From: Terramyces sp. JEL0728
Taxonomy: Eukaryota > Chytridiomycota > Chytridiomycetes > Rhizophydiales > Terramycetaceae
Direction of reading: 5' to 3'
DNA: 64,000 bases
NCBI GenBank assembly: GCA_027603945.1
Contig: JADIIU010000041.1
Span: 41,347 to 105,346, forward strand
Shown here: in pieces, positions 55,825-64,000 of the stretch
Layout of the letters: every line of letters begins with the position of its first letter
Position numbering within the stretch: the stretch's first letter is position 1
Translations under genes and position numbers: made by a program
The notes under the pieces: generated by a model
What the model was told of the DNA's origin: nothing
The model's database searches: none
Seen by the model: the letters and a program-made list of their open reading frames with translations, nothing else

Positions 55825-56640
55825 ATGAGTCAGAAACAAAAGATTGAGCAATTCATGGAGGTTACCTCTTCTACGTAACGATATCTCTAATCAAGAAAGG
55901 AAAATGCAAAAGCGATTTTAGTAAAGCACAACTGGCAACTTGAAAATGCAGTGTCTTTGTTTTTCAAAGACCCAAACAACAAGAAGCTTGATTTGAAGGA
56001 AATTTACGAATTTTTTGATAATTACAAAGGTCGGGATATCTAATGTAGAACAAGATGAAGACATTATAGGTGTTGACGGAACAGAGCAGTTTTGCAGTAC
56101 ACTCCATTAATATAGATGATCTTGGATTAGATCCGTCGGATGTGGTATTAGTCGCTCTCGCCTGGCATATGAAATGTAAAAATATGTGCGAATTCACCAG
56201 GGAGGGGTTTTGCGAAGGATGCAAAGACTTGGGAGTAATTTGTGCTGATATCAGGTCGTGAATATCCAGCAATTGCAAGAGCAGATTCCTAAATTAAGAA
56301 AAGAATTAGAAAATGAAACTACTGGAAAGCAGATTTACTTGTTTACATTCAACTTTGGAAAGAATGAAGGACAAAAGAATTTAAGTAAACCCCGCTAATT
56401 CCAGGCTATGAAACTGCCATTGCTTTCTGGAGTCTATTAATTGGTGAGAAATTCAAGCACATGGATGCATGGCTTGAATTTCTTGAGGCAACTCACAATG
56501 GAAAGGCAATTAGCAAGGATACTTGGAACTTGTTTTGGGACTTTGTATTTACCAGCGCGGATGATTTTGCAGACCATGACAGCGAAGGTGCTTGGCCGGT
56601 ATTGATTGATAATTTTGTTGAATACTACAAGAATAAATAA
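55825..56640 (+). CDS. DCN1: DCN1-like NEDD8/cullin neddylation factor
   Basis: Six exons (introns 55875-55895, 56030-56048, 56097-56115, 56235-56254, 56385-56404) encode 238 residues. The N-terminus is a UBA domain ([35 protein letters not shown]). The potentiating-neddylation domain (PF03556) follows: [45 protein letters not shown], and the diagnostic end [19 protein letters not shown]1 acts as a scaffold E3 that helps Ubc12 load NEDD8 on cullins. The gene is divergent from MGM1 with 73 bp between start codons. The second intron begins GTCGGG, a non-consensus 5' splice site. Confidence 0.95.
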
Positions 56641-56796
56641 TTCATACACGATGCTCCTGCGTCTGCACTTTGCCATTCCAACCTTTAATATTTAAGCCGT
56701 GGTATTATTAATCCACAATATGAAATCATATGGAACCCAGCGTTCAGATCCTTAATATTCCTGTACACGCGAAATTGAACTTTTCGTGAAAATCAA

Positions 56797-57505
56797 ATGG
56801 CTGACGACCCTTTCAACATTGTAAAGAGGTTCTTTTTGTTAACACCAGAGAAGTAGAACAGTCGCTGGTTCAAGTTCAGCAATTATTCCAGCAACGAAAT
56901 TCCACACCAGAAAAGGATTTGAAGCGATTCAACAACGATATTCGTGACCGGCTTCAGAACATCTCTGCAGATTTGGATGAATTGGACGATACTATCAAAG
57001 TAATAATTTCTAATAGAGATTGTACAAGGAAATCCTACCCGCTTTAAACTGGACAGGAGAGAAATTGACGAGCGAAAGCAATTCGTGTCCATATCTCGGC
57101 GAACAGTTGAGGAAATGAAGTCGAGACTAGTAGATAAACAGGCCCAGCCGCAAGATGAAAAGAAAGCAAGAGGAGCCATGATTGAAAATGAACAAATGAT
57201 GCAACAGCAGATTATGCAAACCCAAGACAGACAAATGGATGAGGTGGTGGTCACTGTAAGGAACATGAAGGAAATCGGGAGAGTAATGGGAGACGAATTG
57301 GAGGATCAAACAAGGTATGGTTTTATTAATTAGATTACTGGGCGAGGTCGAAGACCATGTTGATGCGACCCAAAACAGACTGCAAGACGGGATGAAGCGA
57401 ATGAAAGATTTCATTAAAGCAAATTCCGACATAAAGCAACAAGTCACCATCATTATCCTTATCGTAGTACTGGTAATACTGGCTATTGTAGCTATTAGTT
57501 CCTAA
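56797..57505 (+). CDS. Syntaxin-6/Tlg1 family SNARE
   Basis: Four exons (introns 56829-56848, 57000-57018, 57315-57333) encode 216 residues. The N-terminal half has the Habc-type helices of syntaxin 6 ([43 protein letters not shown]). The SNARE motif ([23 protein letters not shown]... with the central Gln layer) leads to a C-terminal membrane anchor of about 20 hydrophobic residues ([20 protein letters not shown]). Syntaxin 6/Tlg1 is a Qc-SNARE at the trans-Golgi network and endosomes. The ends and size fit the family. Confidence 0.9.
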
Positions 57506-57545
57506 TAAACTTAAATTATTTTTACTTGTCTTTTTCACCAATAAA

Positions 57546-57941
57546 ATGGCATCACAAAAGGACAGAATCTACATGGCCGTCATTGGTGATGAAGATTCCG
57601 TGACTGGATTATTGCTGGCAGGGATAGGGCATACGGATACCAAGCAGCAAACGAATTTTCTTGTTGTAGATGCAAGTAAGTCCATGTTAATCAGAAACCC
57701 CAATTGCAAAAATTGAAGAAACTTTTGAAACGTTTACGACAAGAAAAGATATTGCAATCGTACTAGTTAATCAGCACGTAAACCCATTCTTATCTAGGTT
57801 GCGGAGATGATTAGACCAATGGTTGATAGTTACCAACAAGCTTTTCCAACTGTGCTGGAAATTCCATCGAAAGATCATCCATATGATCCTGCAAAAGACT
57901 CTGTATTAAAACGGATTTCAAAATTGTTTGGAGATGGTTAA
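57546..57941 (+). CDS. VMA7: V-ATPase subunit F
   Basis: Three exons (introns 57676-57694, 57778-57797) encode 118 residues, exactly the family size. The fold shows [19 protein letters not shown] near the start, [25 protein letters not shown], and the conserved C-terminus [21 protein letters not shown]. Subunit F (Vma7) is part of the rotary stalk of the V1 sector of the proton pump of vacuoles and endosomes. The gene is convergent with the axonemal protein gene, with 30 bp between stops. Confidence 0.96.
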
Positions 57942-57971
57942 ACAGGAACATAATAAACAGGATTTTTATTG

Positions 57972-59561
57972 TTATTTCGTTGCGACCGAGCCATCCTTGT
58001 TGAAATACAATCCTTTTCGCAGTCCATAGTACTCTTCCATTGTGGTATCGTACTTGTTCATTTGATCTTTTGCCAATGGAAATAGCTTATTTACCGCAGC
58101 AAGTTGAGGCAGTTGAGGCAATCTCCTGCAATTACCGTGCGGATCCTTATAATCATCCTGATGCGCAGTGCGAACATTATACTCGTCGTCTCCTCCCAAT
58201 TTCTGCGACACTTTGTACGGGTTGATTGCGACCCCTCTGGTTAATTTTGCTTCCTGTGAAGAATATGGAATAAACTCGCTTTGGGAACTAGTGACATAGT
58301 CGGTGGCATACTCGCCATCATGTGCAAACACTTTAGACTTGGTAATGTTGTATCCTAACGGAGGGTGGGCAGGAGCGCCTGTATACGGATACTCTTTAAA
58401 ATCACCTTTGGACGTAGTATTAGCATGTCCAAAGTCGAAATAATAAGGGTCTCCCGTGGGAACTGCAGATTGAAAAGCGCGGTTTGGGTTTGTTGAAAAT
58501 GTGTCAGATGTTGGCAGTCCTGCTGCTGCTTCGGTTTTCTTTACTGGCGGACGATAGCAAGTTTCTGAATAGGACTTTATATTCAACGATGCAGCTGGGA
58601 CCATTGCTTTTAAAATTCCATCGGATTTATCGTTTTTGACGCTTTTTACAGGAAAATCCAATTTTTTTGCAGAAAAATCAGTCTTTGTTACAGATAGATC
58701 GGTTTGAGATTCAGATTCATCTTGGCCAAAATGAATATGGCTCGATCCGTTCTTTTGAGATACAATTGGCACATACTGTCTATCCGCAGCAGAAGTTTGC
58801 TTTCCTCGATAGGCGGAAGTTAAGGTGGTCATGAAATGAGATTCAGAGGTAACATCATTCCGTGTGTAAAAAATATCTGAAATTTTGTTCTTGTACTTTG
58901 TGTGCGGCCCAAAATTCGATTGATCATGCTTAACATAAGAGTTGCCCTGTGTAGTATTGTAAGATAATGCACTTCCTTGATCTCCAAATACTAACTGAGA
59001 ACGCCTTCCCCCATAAATTTTCCTAGGGGTTTTTGAACTATCGCCAAGCAATCTATATGATTTTTCGGTTGTGGTTGTAAATATTTTAAAGAAATGGTCA
59101 TCAATTGGTAAATCTTGGCGTGTCTGTTGGCCAATATGGGCAGCTGAAGTAGCAGTGAGCGGCTTTGAATGGTGCGCCAGGCGGATAGAAGTTGCAACGG
59201 GTTTGCTACCATCTAATTTAGCTTATGCTCAACCTTTTTTTTGATAGTCTATTTTGGGAGCCTTGTAGGCATTTTCAGTTACACTCTCCTGTCGCAGATT
59301 CGCATCCAAGTTGCTATCTCCAAACGAAATGTGTTTCTGTTTTTGATCCGATATTGCAAATCCTGAAGATCTTCCAGCTATTTTTTCATTGTTGCAGATG
59401 GTTTTGGGGATGTAGTCTGAATTCATCGTAGTTTCGTATTTACTCTTTGACATATGCTCCTCTCCCATCACGATATCAGTATACAGCCCCTTTTTAAAGC
59501 CAGAATGTTTCTTCCATGGATATAGCGGGTCGTCTTGCATTTTGAGAGTGAAAATTTCCAT
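57972..59561 (-). CDS. Probable axonemal microtubule-associated protein (SAXO5/TEX45-like)
   Basis: Two exons (intron 59213-59233) encode 522 residues. The protein lacks hydrophobic core blocks and consists of short, repeat-like motifs: SHIHFGQDES, KHISFGDSNLD and SQLVFGDQGSAL all fit S/K-H/Q-x-x-FG-[DQ], and Tyr/Pro/His-rich linkers (DPYYFDFGHANTT; YPYTGAPAHPPLGYN) fill the space. This is how some axonemal microtubule-inner and stabiliser proteins (the TEX45/SAXO5 group) are built, and it agrees with the CCDC146 gene in implying a flagellum. The family call is by resemblance only. Start at 59561 or at the internal ATG 59540; the former is used. Confidence 0.55.
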
Positions 59562-59753
59562 GACGTCAAACAACGATCTGATTTCTCCTCAATGCAGAAG
59601 CTGCGACAATACGATAACTAATGTCGAAACTCAATTGGTGTTTTTCATACCGAGAGAAAGGATGGTTCAGAATGTCCCAACTGTCGGACATTCAATGAGG
59701 TGGATGTAATTATAATATTAATGTGGGTTTACCAAAGCTTATCGCATTGGTAA
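59560..59753 (+). other. Possible small zinc-ribbon gene or promoter (unresolved)
   Basis: On the plus strand, an ATG at 59560 begins MTSNNDLISPQCRSCDNTITNVETQL. A second frame shortly after reads GSECPNCRTFNEVDVI. Joined by a frame shift, these give two CxxC pairs, as in a zinc ribbon. The only candidate intron linking them is 17 nt and lacks a good branch motif, and the ATG overlaps the start codon of the minus-strand axonemal gene. I therefore leave it unresolved. Otherwise this is the promoter region between the axonemal and RRN3 genes. Confidence 0.2.
59561..59568. promoter_or_regulatory. CRE-type palindrome TGACGTCA
   Basis: A perfect TGACGTCA (ATF/CREB-type bZIP site) lies at the junction of the divergent axonemal protein gene and the region leading to RRN3. 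It overlaps the annotated start of the axonemal gene, so the real start may be the internal ATG at 59540. An 8-bp site can occur by chance. Confidence 0.3.
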
Positions 59754-59846
59754 TCCATAACTTGGCAGAACAATGCTTGTTTCAAAGGTGAGTTTCAAGG
59801 TAGTGTTTCTCGGCAGATAATTTTTTTTCACTTTTAATTGGAATTC

Positions 59847-61738
59847 ATGTTAGGAATACCAATGGATAGTGAACTAAAGAATGTGCGGTTTTCATTACCA
59901 ACGACGGAAAGAGAAGATTTCCCCAAGGATTATGATTCCATGACAAAATACCTTGCCAGCGTTTTTCAAGAAAAATCCAAGGTATTCAATTATATAACCA
60001 CAGGGTAATGAACAGCCATATAACGAATTGCTCCACATTTTATCGCAATCGCCAACTTCTGCTCGGAAATTATCCAAACTCCAAATTAAACTTTTGGTTC
60101 AAGCGCTATCTTTATTTGTTTCTTCAATGAACCACAAGATGCAGTCGTTAGTCAATGCAATTTTACAATTGGACTGGATTGATCAGGAACAGAATTTTAT
60201 TAGCATGTACTTGCACTTGGTTCAAAATGTAGTGTCTGCACAATCTTCCTATGTAGTCCCTGTTACCCAAACCATCGTGCAATATATCCGAACTGGTAGA
60301 CCCGAATTGACATTTAGGACAAAAGAAATATCCCAATATCCCTTCTTCAATCTTGTTTGAACAAATCCATTCAGCACTAGCCAAAATATTGCGCTTGATT
60401 CCAACTGGACCTTCGTTTATCCTACCAATACTATCAAAGTCAGTCCCACACAAATCCGAACCACTCTCTAGTATTTCATTTTATGTAAAGAGTTTACTAG
60501 CTATTGCAGAATATGCTCCTGTAATCAGAGTTCAGCTGATGGAAATTATAATTGATCTGATTGTGCAGATGGACGTAATATTTCTTAATCCTAGATTGAT
60601 ATTCAGATTGAAGATATAGAGGATGAATTGGAAAATGAAGATGTATTTGCAATGGATGATTTTGAAGCTGAACAACGACGCCAGTTCGATGATTCCGATG
60701 CTGACTCTGACGAGAGTTCACAGGTGATCTCATCAGATTATAAGGTGATGATTGCAAAACTGGACGCAGTTATGCAGTTGGTTACAAACTACATTTCGAA
60801 TGTCAAAAAACTAGAGGATCAAAGTCTGCTGAACGAAACTTATTTTGGATTACTAAGCTCATTCGATAAAATCATGCTACCCACACACAAACTGCGATCC
60901 GCCCAGTTTCTTGTTTTTTACACTTCATCAATGGTTTCAGAATACCCTGAAGAGCTTATGGGTTTGCTGGTTACACATCTGCTTAACGTGTCCACGTCAA
61001 CTGTTCTCAGAGAATCTGCTGCGTCTTACCTTGGAAGCTTCATTGCCAGAGCAAAACACGTTGGAGTAGATTCAGTTAAACACTGCTTACGATTACTGAA
61101 TCAACTATGTCAGACTTATATTGACAGCTATGAACACGAACTTCAAGGGCAGTTGCAGGCAAGCTTGCGCTAACCATAGGTCGATAGATTTGGAGTGTTG
61201 TACTCTGCTGTGCAAGCAATTCTGTATATCTTTTGCTTCAGGTGGAAGCAAGTCATGATAGTCGAAGATAGAACAACCACCGGATCGTTCCCGCCCGAAT
61301 TGGCCGATTTCCAAAGAGTGCTGTTGTCGAAATTTAGTCCGTTAAGAGTAATTGGGTTTAATTCAGGTTTGCTCGGAAGCGATTGTGCAGGAATTCGCAA
61401 AGATAGTACACCACTTGAATATCATGTATTGCTTCCCACTTATTAATTCTTCTGCCTCACGATCAAATACTTCTTTAGAATCCGTTCAATCACAGACAAA
61501 ATCGCAGGAGTTAAGTATTGTGTCCAGGTTGGAATCGTTTTTTCCATTTGATCCGCTGGTTTTGCCTCAGTGCAAGTTAACGGTGTCCAAAATATACCAA
61601 GAATGGGACGGAGAAGATAAATCTGATGTCGCGAGCGATGGAATAGTAACCGATTCTGACTTGGAAAACTCTCTTAAAGGGATGTCTCTGGACGAACGAT
61701 ATTCCTATTCTATGTCTCATTCGCATTCTTTTGGGTAG
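59847..61738 (+). CDS. RRN3: RNA polymerase I initiation factor RRN3
   Basis: Six exons (introns 59982-60003, 60296-60317, 60575-60594, 61159-61179, 61348-61366) encode 595 residues, matching Rrn3/TIF-IA. Helical HEAT-like repeats carry conserved stretches: FEQIHSALAKILRLIPTGPS, IAEYAPVIRVQLMEIIIDLI followed by the acidic DIDIQIEDIEDELENED, SAASYLGSFIARAKHV, and AVQAILYIFCFRWKQ. RRN3 binds Pol I and makes it competent to start rRNA transcription. The fourth intron begins GC (21 nt, with a CTAAC branch), one of two GC-AG introns in the window. A second in-frame ATG at 59862 is an alternative start. Confidence 0.94.
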
Positions 61739-61770
61739 TGTGGGTTCGTGAATGAAATATATTAAATGTA

Positions 61771-63396
61771 TTAATAATCACTGAAATTTTCAAAGTAATT
61801 CGGCACCTGTTTATCCATAGTTTCGTCCATCTTGCGTCGTTTGAACAGGCCATAAAAGATGGTAGCATCCAAAAGTGTCATTGTTTCCATAGAGATAAGA
61901 ATATTGTACAGGCGACTAAATTTCTGGAATGCCACACCAAATAATCTTAAACCGTCCATATGCAGCGCGTATGAAGTTTCGATTTTCTGACTGTTGACGA
62001 TTTTACCACAGCACTGCAAAAAGTACGCACATTGAAAGATCGACATCAATAGCATTGGGCCTAGATAATCTACACTTGGGTTATACTGTACAATCAGTGC
62101 AATTAATTTTGAGTTATGTATAGCTGCTTCCAGCGCGTCTTTGAAATACAATAGCCGAACAACGTTTTTCCCCTTGATCACATTCTTTATGAATTTCGGG
62201 ATGATGAGATTGACTCGGCAGCTATTATACAATACTGCGATATAGATTGCAAACCACGAGAGATGGATTTCAGTCAGTTCTTGGTTTTTTATCCGCAGCA
62301 TATGTGGCAGCAAGATTGGCATAAAACTGGAAAACCAATCATTGAGAGATGCGTTAATACACCCGGCAATATATCTGGATTCAGGTTCTCCAGCCAATTC
62401 TAGTTGAAAGTATTGGTGGATTTTAACCAGGATTTTCTTTAGCAGAATGCGATTTGCTTGTAACGAAGGGCTATAAATACAGGGGGTATACCACTCCTTA
62501 CTCGACATTACTTCCATACCATAGTATTCGCTTGGACCAGCAGTTTCAAAGTAAAAGTTGTCTGATGGTAGAAATAACATGAGATCCGATTCGTCAATGA
62601 TCTTTTCCCCAAACGAGTTTGGTGCTTGGGCAAAATTACAGTATAGGAGCCACCACGTTCTTCTTAGGTTTTCTCTCTCATAATCAAATGGGGAGAGCCT
62701 AGCGATGCCTTCTTCCGTATTAAGCCCAATGGATTTGGCAGTTTCTATTGCAAATTTAGTGTGGATCAACATTGACTCCTTTTGATCCAAATCTATCGTT
62801 AAATGCAGAGTTACTAAATAAGACAACACCGATGCAGCAAAGCGTCAAGACCGTCAAATGATCCTTTTCAAATTTGAACGACTGTGCCTTTTGAACAAAC
62901 AGGCTCGCCAATTCAATTCTGTTTTCTAAACCGTTGGGTACCAAATCGTCCGGGATATACGCAGATCCACAAGCATATAGTGCAAACTTGAGCGGATAGA
63001 ATAACTCTGCAGAAGATCTTAGATAAACTTCTGGCAAGATTGAGGACGGATATGAAAATTTTTTGAATGCAAATTCAAGTATTTGGTCATGCTCGGATTC
63101 GAAAAGCACTGATCCTAGGGTCGTAGACAGTTCCATTTCAGGCGTATTCGGCTTTGGCTTCTTCCGCTCCTTATAATTGAATGTTAGCATGAGATTCAAT
63201 TCCAGTTGCTGGATCCGGCCTTCTACTTTCTTTAATGTACTAGCTATTTCATCCAAGTGTGAGTACGTACACTTAATTTTTTTGTTTTGACAATGGCTGC
63301 AAACTGATTTTTTATCGCATCTTCTTTTCTAGTAGATCAGTTAAAACTTACCAGCTTCACGCAATTATCGCATGAATAACGAATCTTTTTGCCCAT
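61771..63396 (-). CDS. Zn2Cys6 zinc-cluster transcription factor
   Basis: Three exons (introns 63329-63351, 62793-62814) encode 526 residues. The DNA-binding domain is split by the first intron: CDNCVKL then KRRCDKKSVCSHCQNKKIKC, giving the exact C-x2-C-x6-C-x5-C-x2-C-x6-C spacing of the fungal binuclear cluster. After a coiled-coil linker (STLKKVEGRIQQLELNL), the fungal-specific transcription factor domain shows the A-x-x-A-x-x-LGL helix pattern (AIETAKSIGLN) and RRTWWLLYC. This family is essentially fungal, so the gene is strong evidence for the organism's kingdom. The target genes are unknown. Confidence 0.92.
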
Positions 63397-63956
63397 TGAA
63401 TAAAATAATGATAAAATTCTGCAGGCCCCATACTTTTCTATCAACACACGCGCCGTTAATGTCAATTGCTATTCAACTACAAGCAGCAGTAACTCCACCG
63501 GGACCGACCAATTATGCCATTCGTCTGGCAATGCAACGATCAAGTCGATTTATGATCTACAAAAAGTGTCAAGCGGAATTCTGTCCTACGTAGCACAAGC
63601 CATAAATGTGGGCTCAACCCAAAAAAGTCATTGGGACATGTTTCCCTTCAGTGCAAAGAAAATGGAAAATGCAACATAATGATCTACCAAACAACCCGTC
63701 CTGTTAGCCAGCCCTGATCAGAAAACTCCACAGGCCTGTTTAAACCCTTGCAAATAGCTTTTTTATTGCCTTATGAGCTTAAAAATAATTTAAATTTTGT
63801 GCCGGGAATTATACACCGCTTTATAGATCGCAGCCCGAGTACAAATCCTAAAAACGCTGGGATATGCAGAAGAGATACGCAAAATGAGAAATATTCACTC
63901 GCCAAAGAGTAAGAAGCCGTCAAGCCAATTAGACATTCGCAAAAGAAGCAAAAAAT
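63397..63956. other. Region without a confident gene
   Basis: From 63397 to the tRNA there is no recognisable product. On the plus strand, a frame without an ATG (about 63407-63678) reads a natural-looking protein (AVNVNCYSTTSSSNSTGTDQ, IYDLQKVSSGILSYVAQAINV) ending at 63676-63678, and a shorter ATG-started frame at 63459-63593 overlaps it. Neither could be tied to an upstream exon. The rest, 63680-63950, looks intergenic. Confidence 0.35.
63949..63954 (-). terminator. Pol III terminator of the tRNA-Asn gene
   Basis: A run of six T on the minus strand begins a few bases after the discriminator base of the tRNA-Asn. This is the length expected for RNA polymerase III termination. Confidence 0.75.
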
Positions 63957-64000
63957 CGCTCCCAGGTGGGCTTGAACCACCAACCTCTCGATTAACAGTC
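63957..64000 (-). tRNA. tRNA-Asn (anticodon GTT), 3' part
   Basis: Read on the minus strand, the sequence gives the anticodon loop CTGTTAA (anticodon GTT, asparagine), the variable region, a T arm GGTGG-TTCAAGC-CCACC, and the 3' acceptor strand TGGGAGC with discriminator G. The 5' half lies beyond the right edge. A T6 run just downstream (A6 on the plus strand, 63949-63954) is a standard RNA polymerase III terminator. Asn tRNAs in fungi share this T-arm sequence. Confidence 0.92.

Noticed and set aside
62793..62850. A 16-nt intron (GTGTTGTCTTATTTAG) in the zinc-cluster factor
   Set aside because: A 22-nt alternative at 62793-62814 has a canonical GTAACT 5' end and a TTAAC branch and keeps the frame; it matches all other introns better.
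1..64000. Ciliate or chlorarachniophyte-nucleomorph origin, suggested by 20-nt introns
   Set aside because: All three stop codons are used as stops (for example BCD1 ends TGA), and the Zn2Cys6 factor and Uds1 domain are fungal; gene content is nuclear-housekeeping with mitochondria, not a reduced nucleomorph.
1..64000. CRISPR arrays, insertion sequences, prophage or bacterial operons
   Set aside because: No direct-repeat arrays, transposases, Shine-Dalgarno patterns or operon structure were seen; the split genes are eukaryotic.

Overview
This window reads as nuclear DNA of a zoosporic (flagellated) fungus with a very compact, AT-rich genome. The evidence for a fungus is a Zn2Cys6 zinc-cluster transcription factor with a fungal-specific C-terminal domain, a Uds1-type septation coiled-coil protein and fungal-style secreted Ser/Thr-rich proteins. 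The evidence for a motile cell is a full-length CCDC146/MBO2 flagellar coiled-coil protein and a probable axonemal microtubule-associated protein. The genetic code is standard: TAA, TAG and TGA all end recognisable proteins. I cannot place the lineage (Cryptomycota, aphelid, blastocladian or chytrid) from this window alone.

The outstanding feature is the introns. Splicing the genes by protein homology and reading frame gives about 115 introns (hand count), and every one is 18-24 nt long. About 80% are 19-21 nt, with a mode of 20. Most start GTAA/GTAT/GTAC and carry a YTRAY-like branch site (CTAAT, CTAAC, CTGAT, TTAAT) whose A lies about 13-15 nt from the 5' splice site and 4-7 nt from the 3' end. 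Two use GC-AG. No longer intron was needed anywhere. Exons can be as short as 18-21 nt. Because of this, most real genes appear in simple ORF searches only as chains of short frame-shifted pieces, and small genes (QCR6, G-gamma, VMA7, parts of DCN1) are almost invisible.

Layout: 1-3.7 kb holds two secreted Ser/Thr-rich paralogues, EF-hand-like and small membrane proteins and a disordered protein with a tandem repeat. 3.9-12 kb holds CCDC146, an NTF2-like/Jupiter-motif fusion, G-protein gamma and a MYPT-like ankyrin protein. 11.9-24.2 kb holds the spliceosomal helicase PRP2/DHX16, a Uds1-domain protein and the nucleoporin NUP192/205. 24.3-34.8 kb holds BCD1 (snoRNP assembly), a gelsolin/severin, a B-box/DUF2009 protein, a DHX57-type RWD helicase, an unknown, SNF4 (AMPK gamma) and QCR6 (complex III hinge). 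35-43.9 kb holds a RhoGAP-like coiled-coil protein, MtnB (methionine salvage), guanylate kinase, ribosomal protein eL43, trimethyllysine dioxygenase (carnitine synthesis) and sphingolipid delta-4 desaturase. 44-52.3 kb holds an unknown helical protein, LSM7, ELP1, a possible Byr4/Bfa1-like protein and a Yippee protein. 52.5-64 kb holds a Smr/DUF1771 protein, MGM1/OPA1, DCN1, a syntaxin-6/Tlg1 SNARE, V-ATPase subunit F, a probable axonemal protein, RRN3, the zinc-cluster regulator and a partial tRNA-Asn(GUU).

Genes sit very close together. Convergent stops are often 9-70 bp apart. Two divergent pairs have start codons only 11 and 33 bp apart. There is no sign of mobile elements, CRISPR or bacterial operons. 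Most genes are single-copy housekeeping functions (RNA processing, translation, mitochondria, membrane traffic) plus flagellar and fungal-specific genes.
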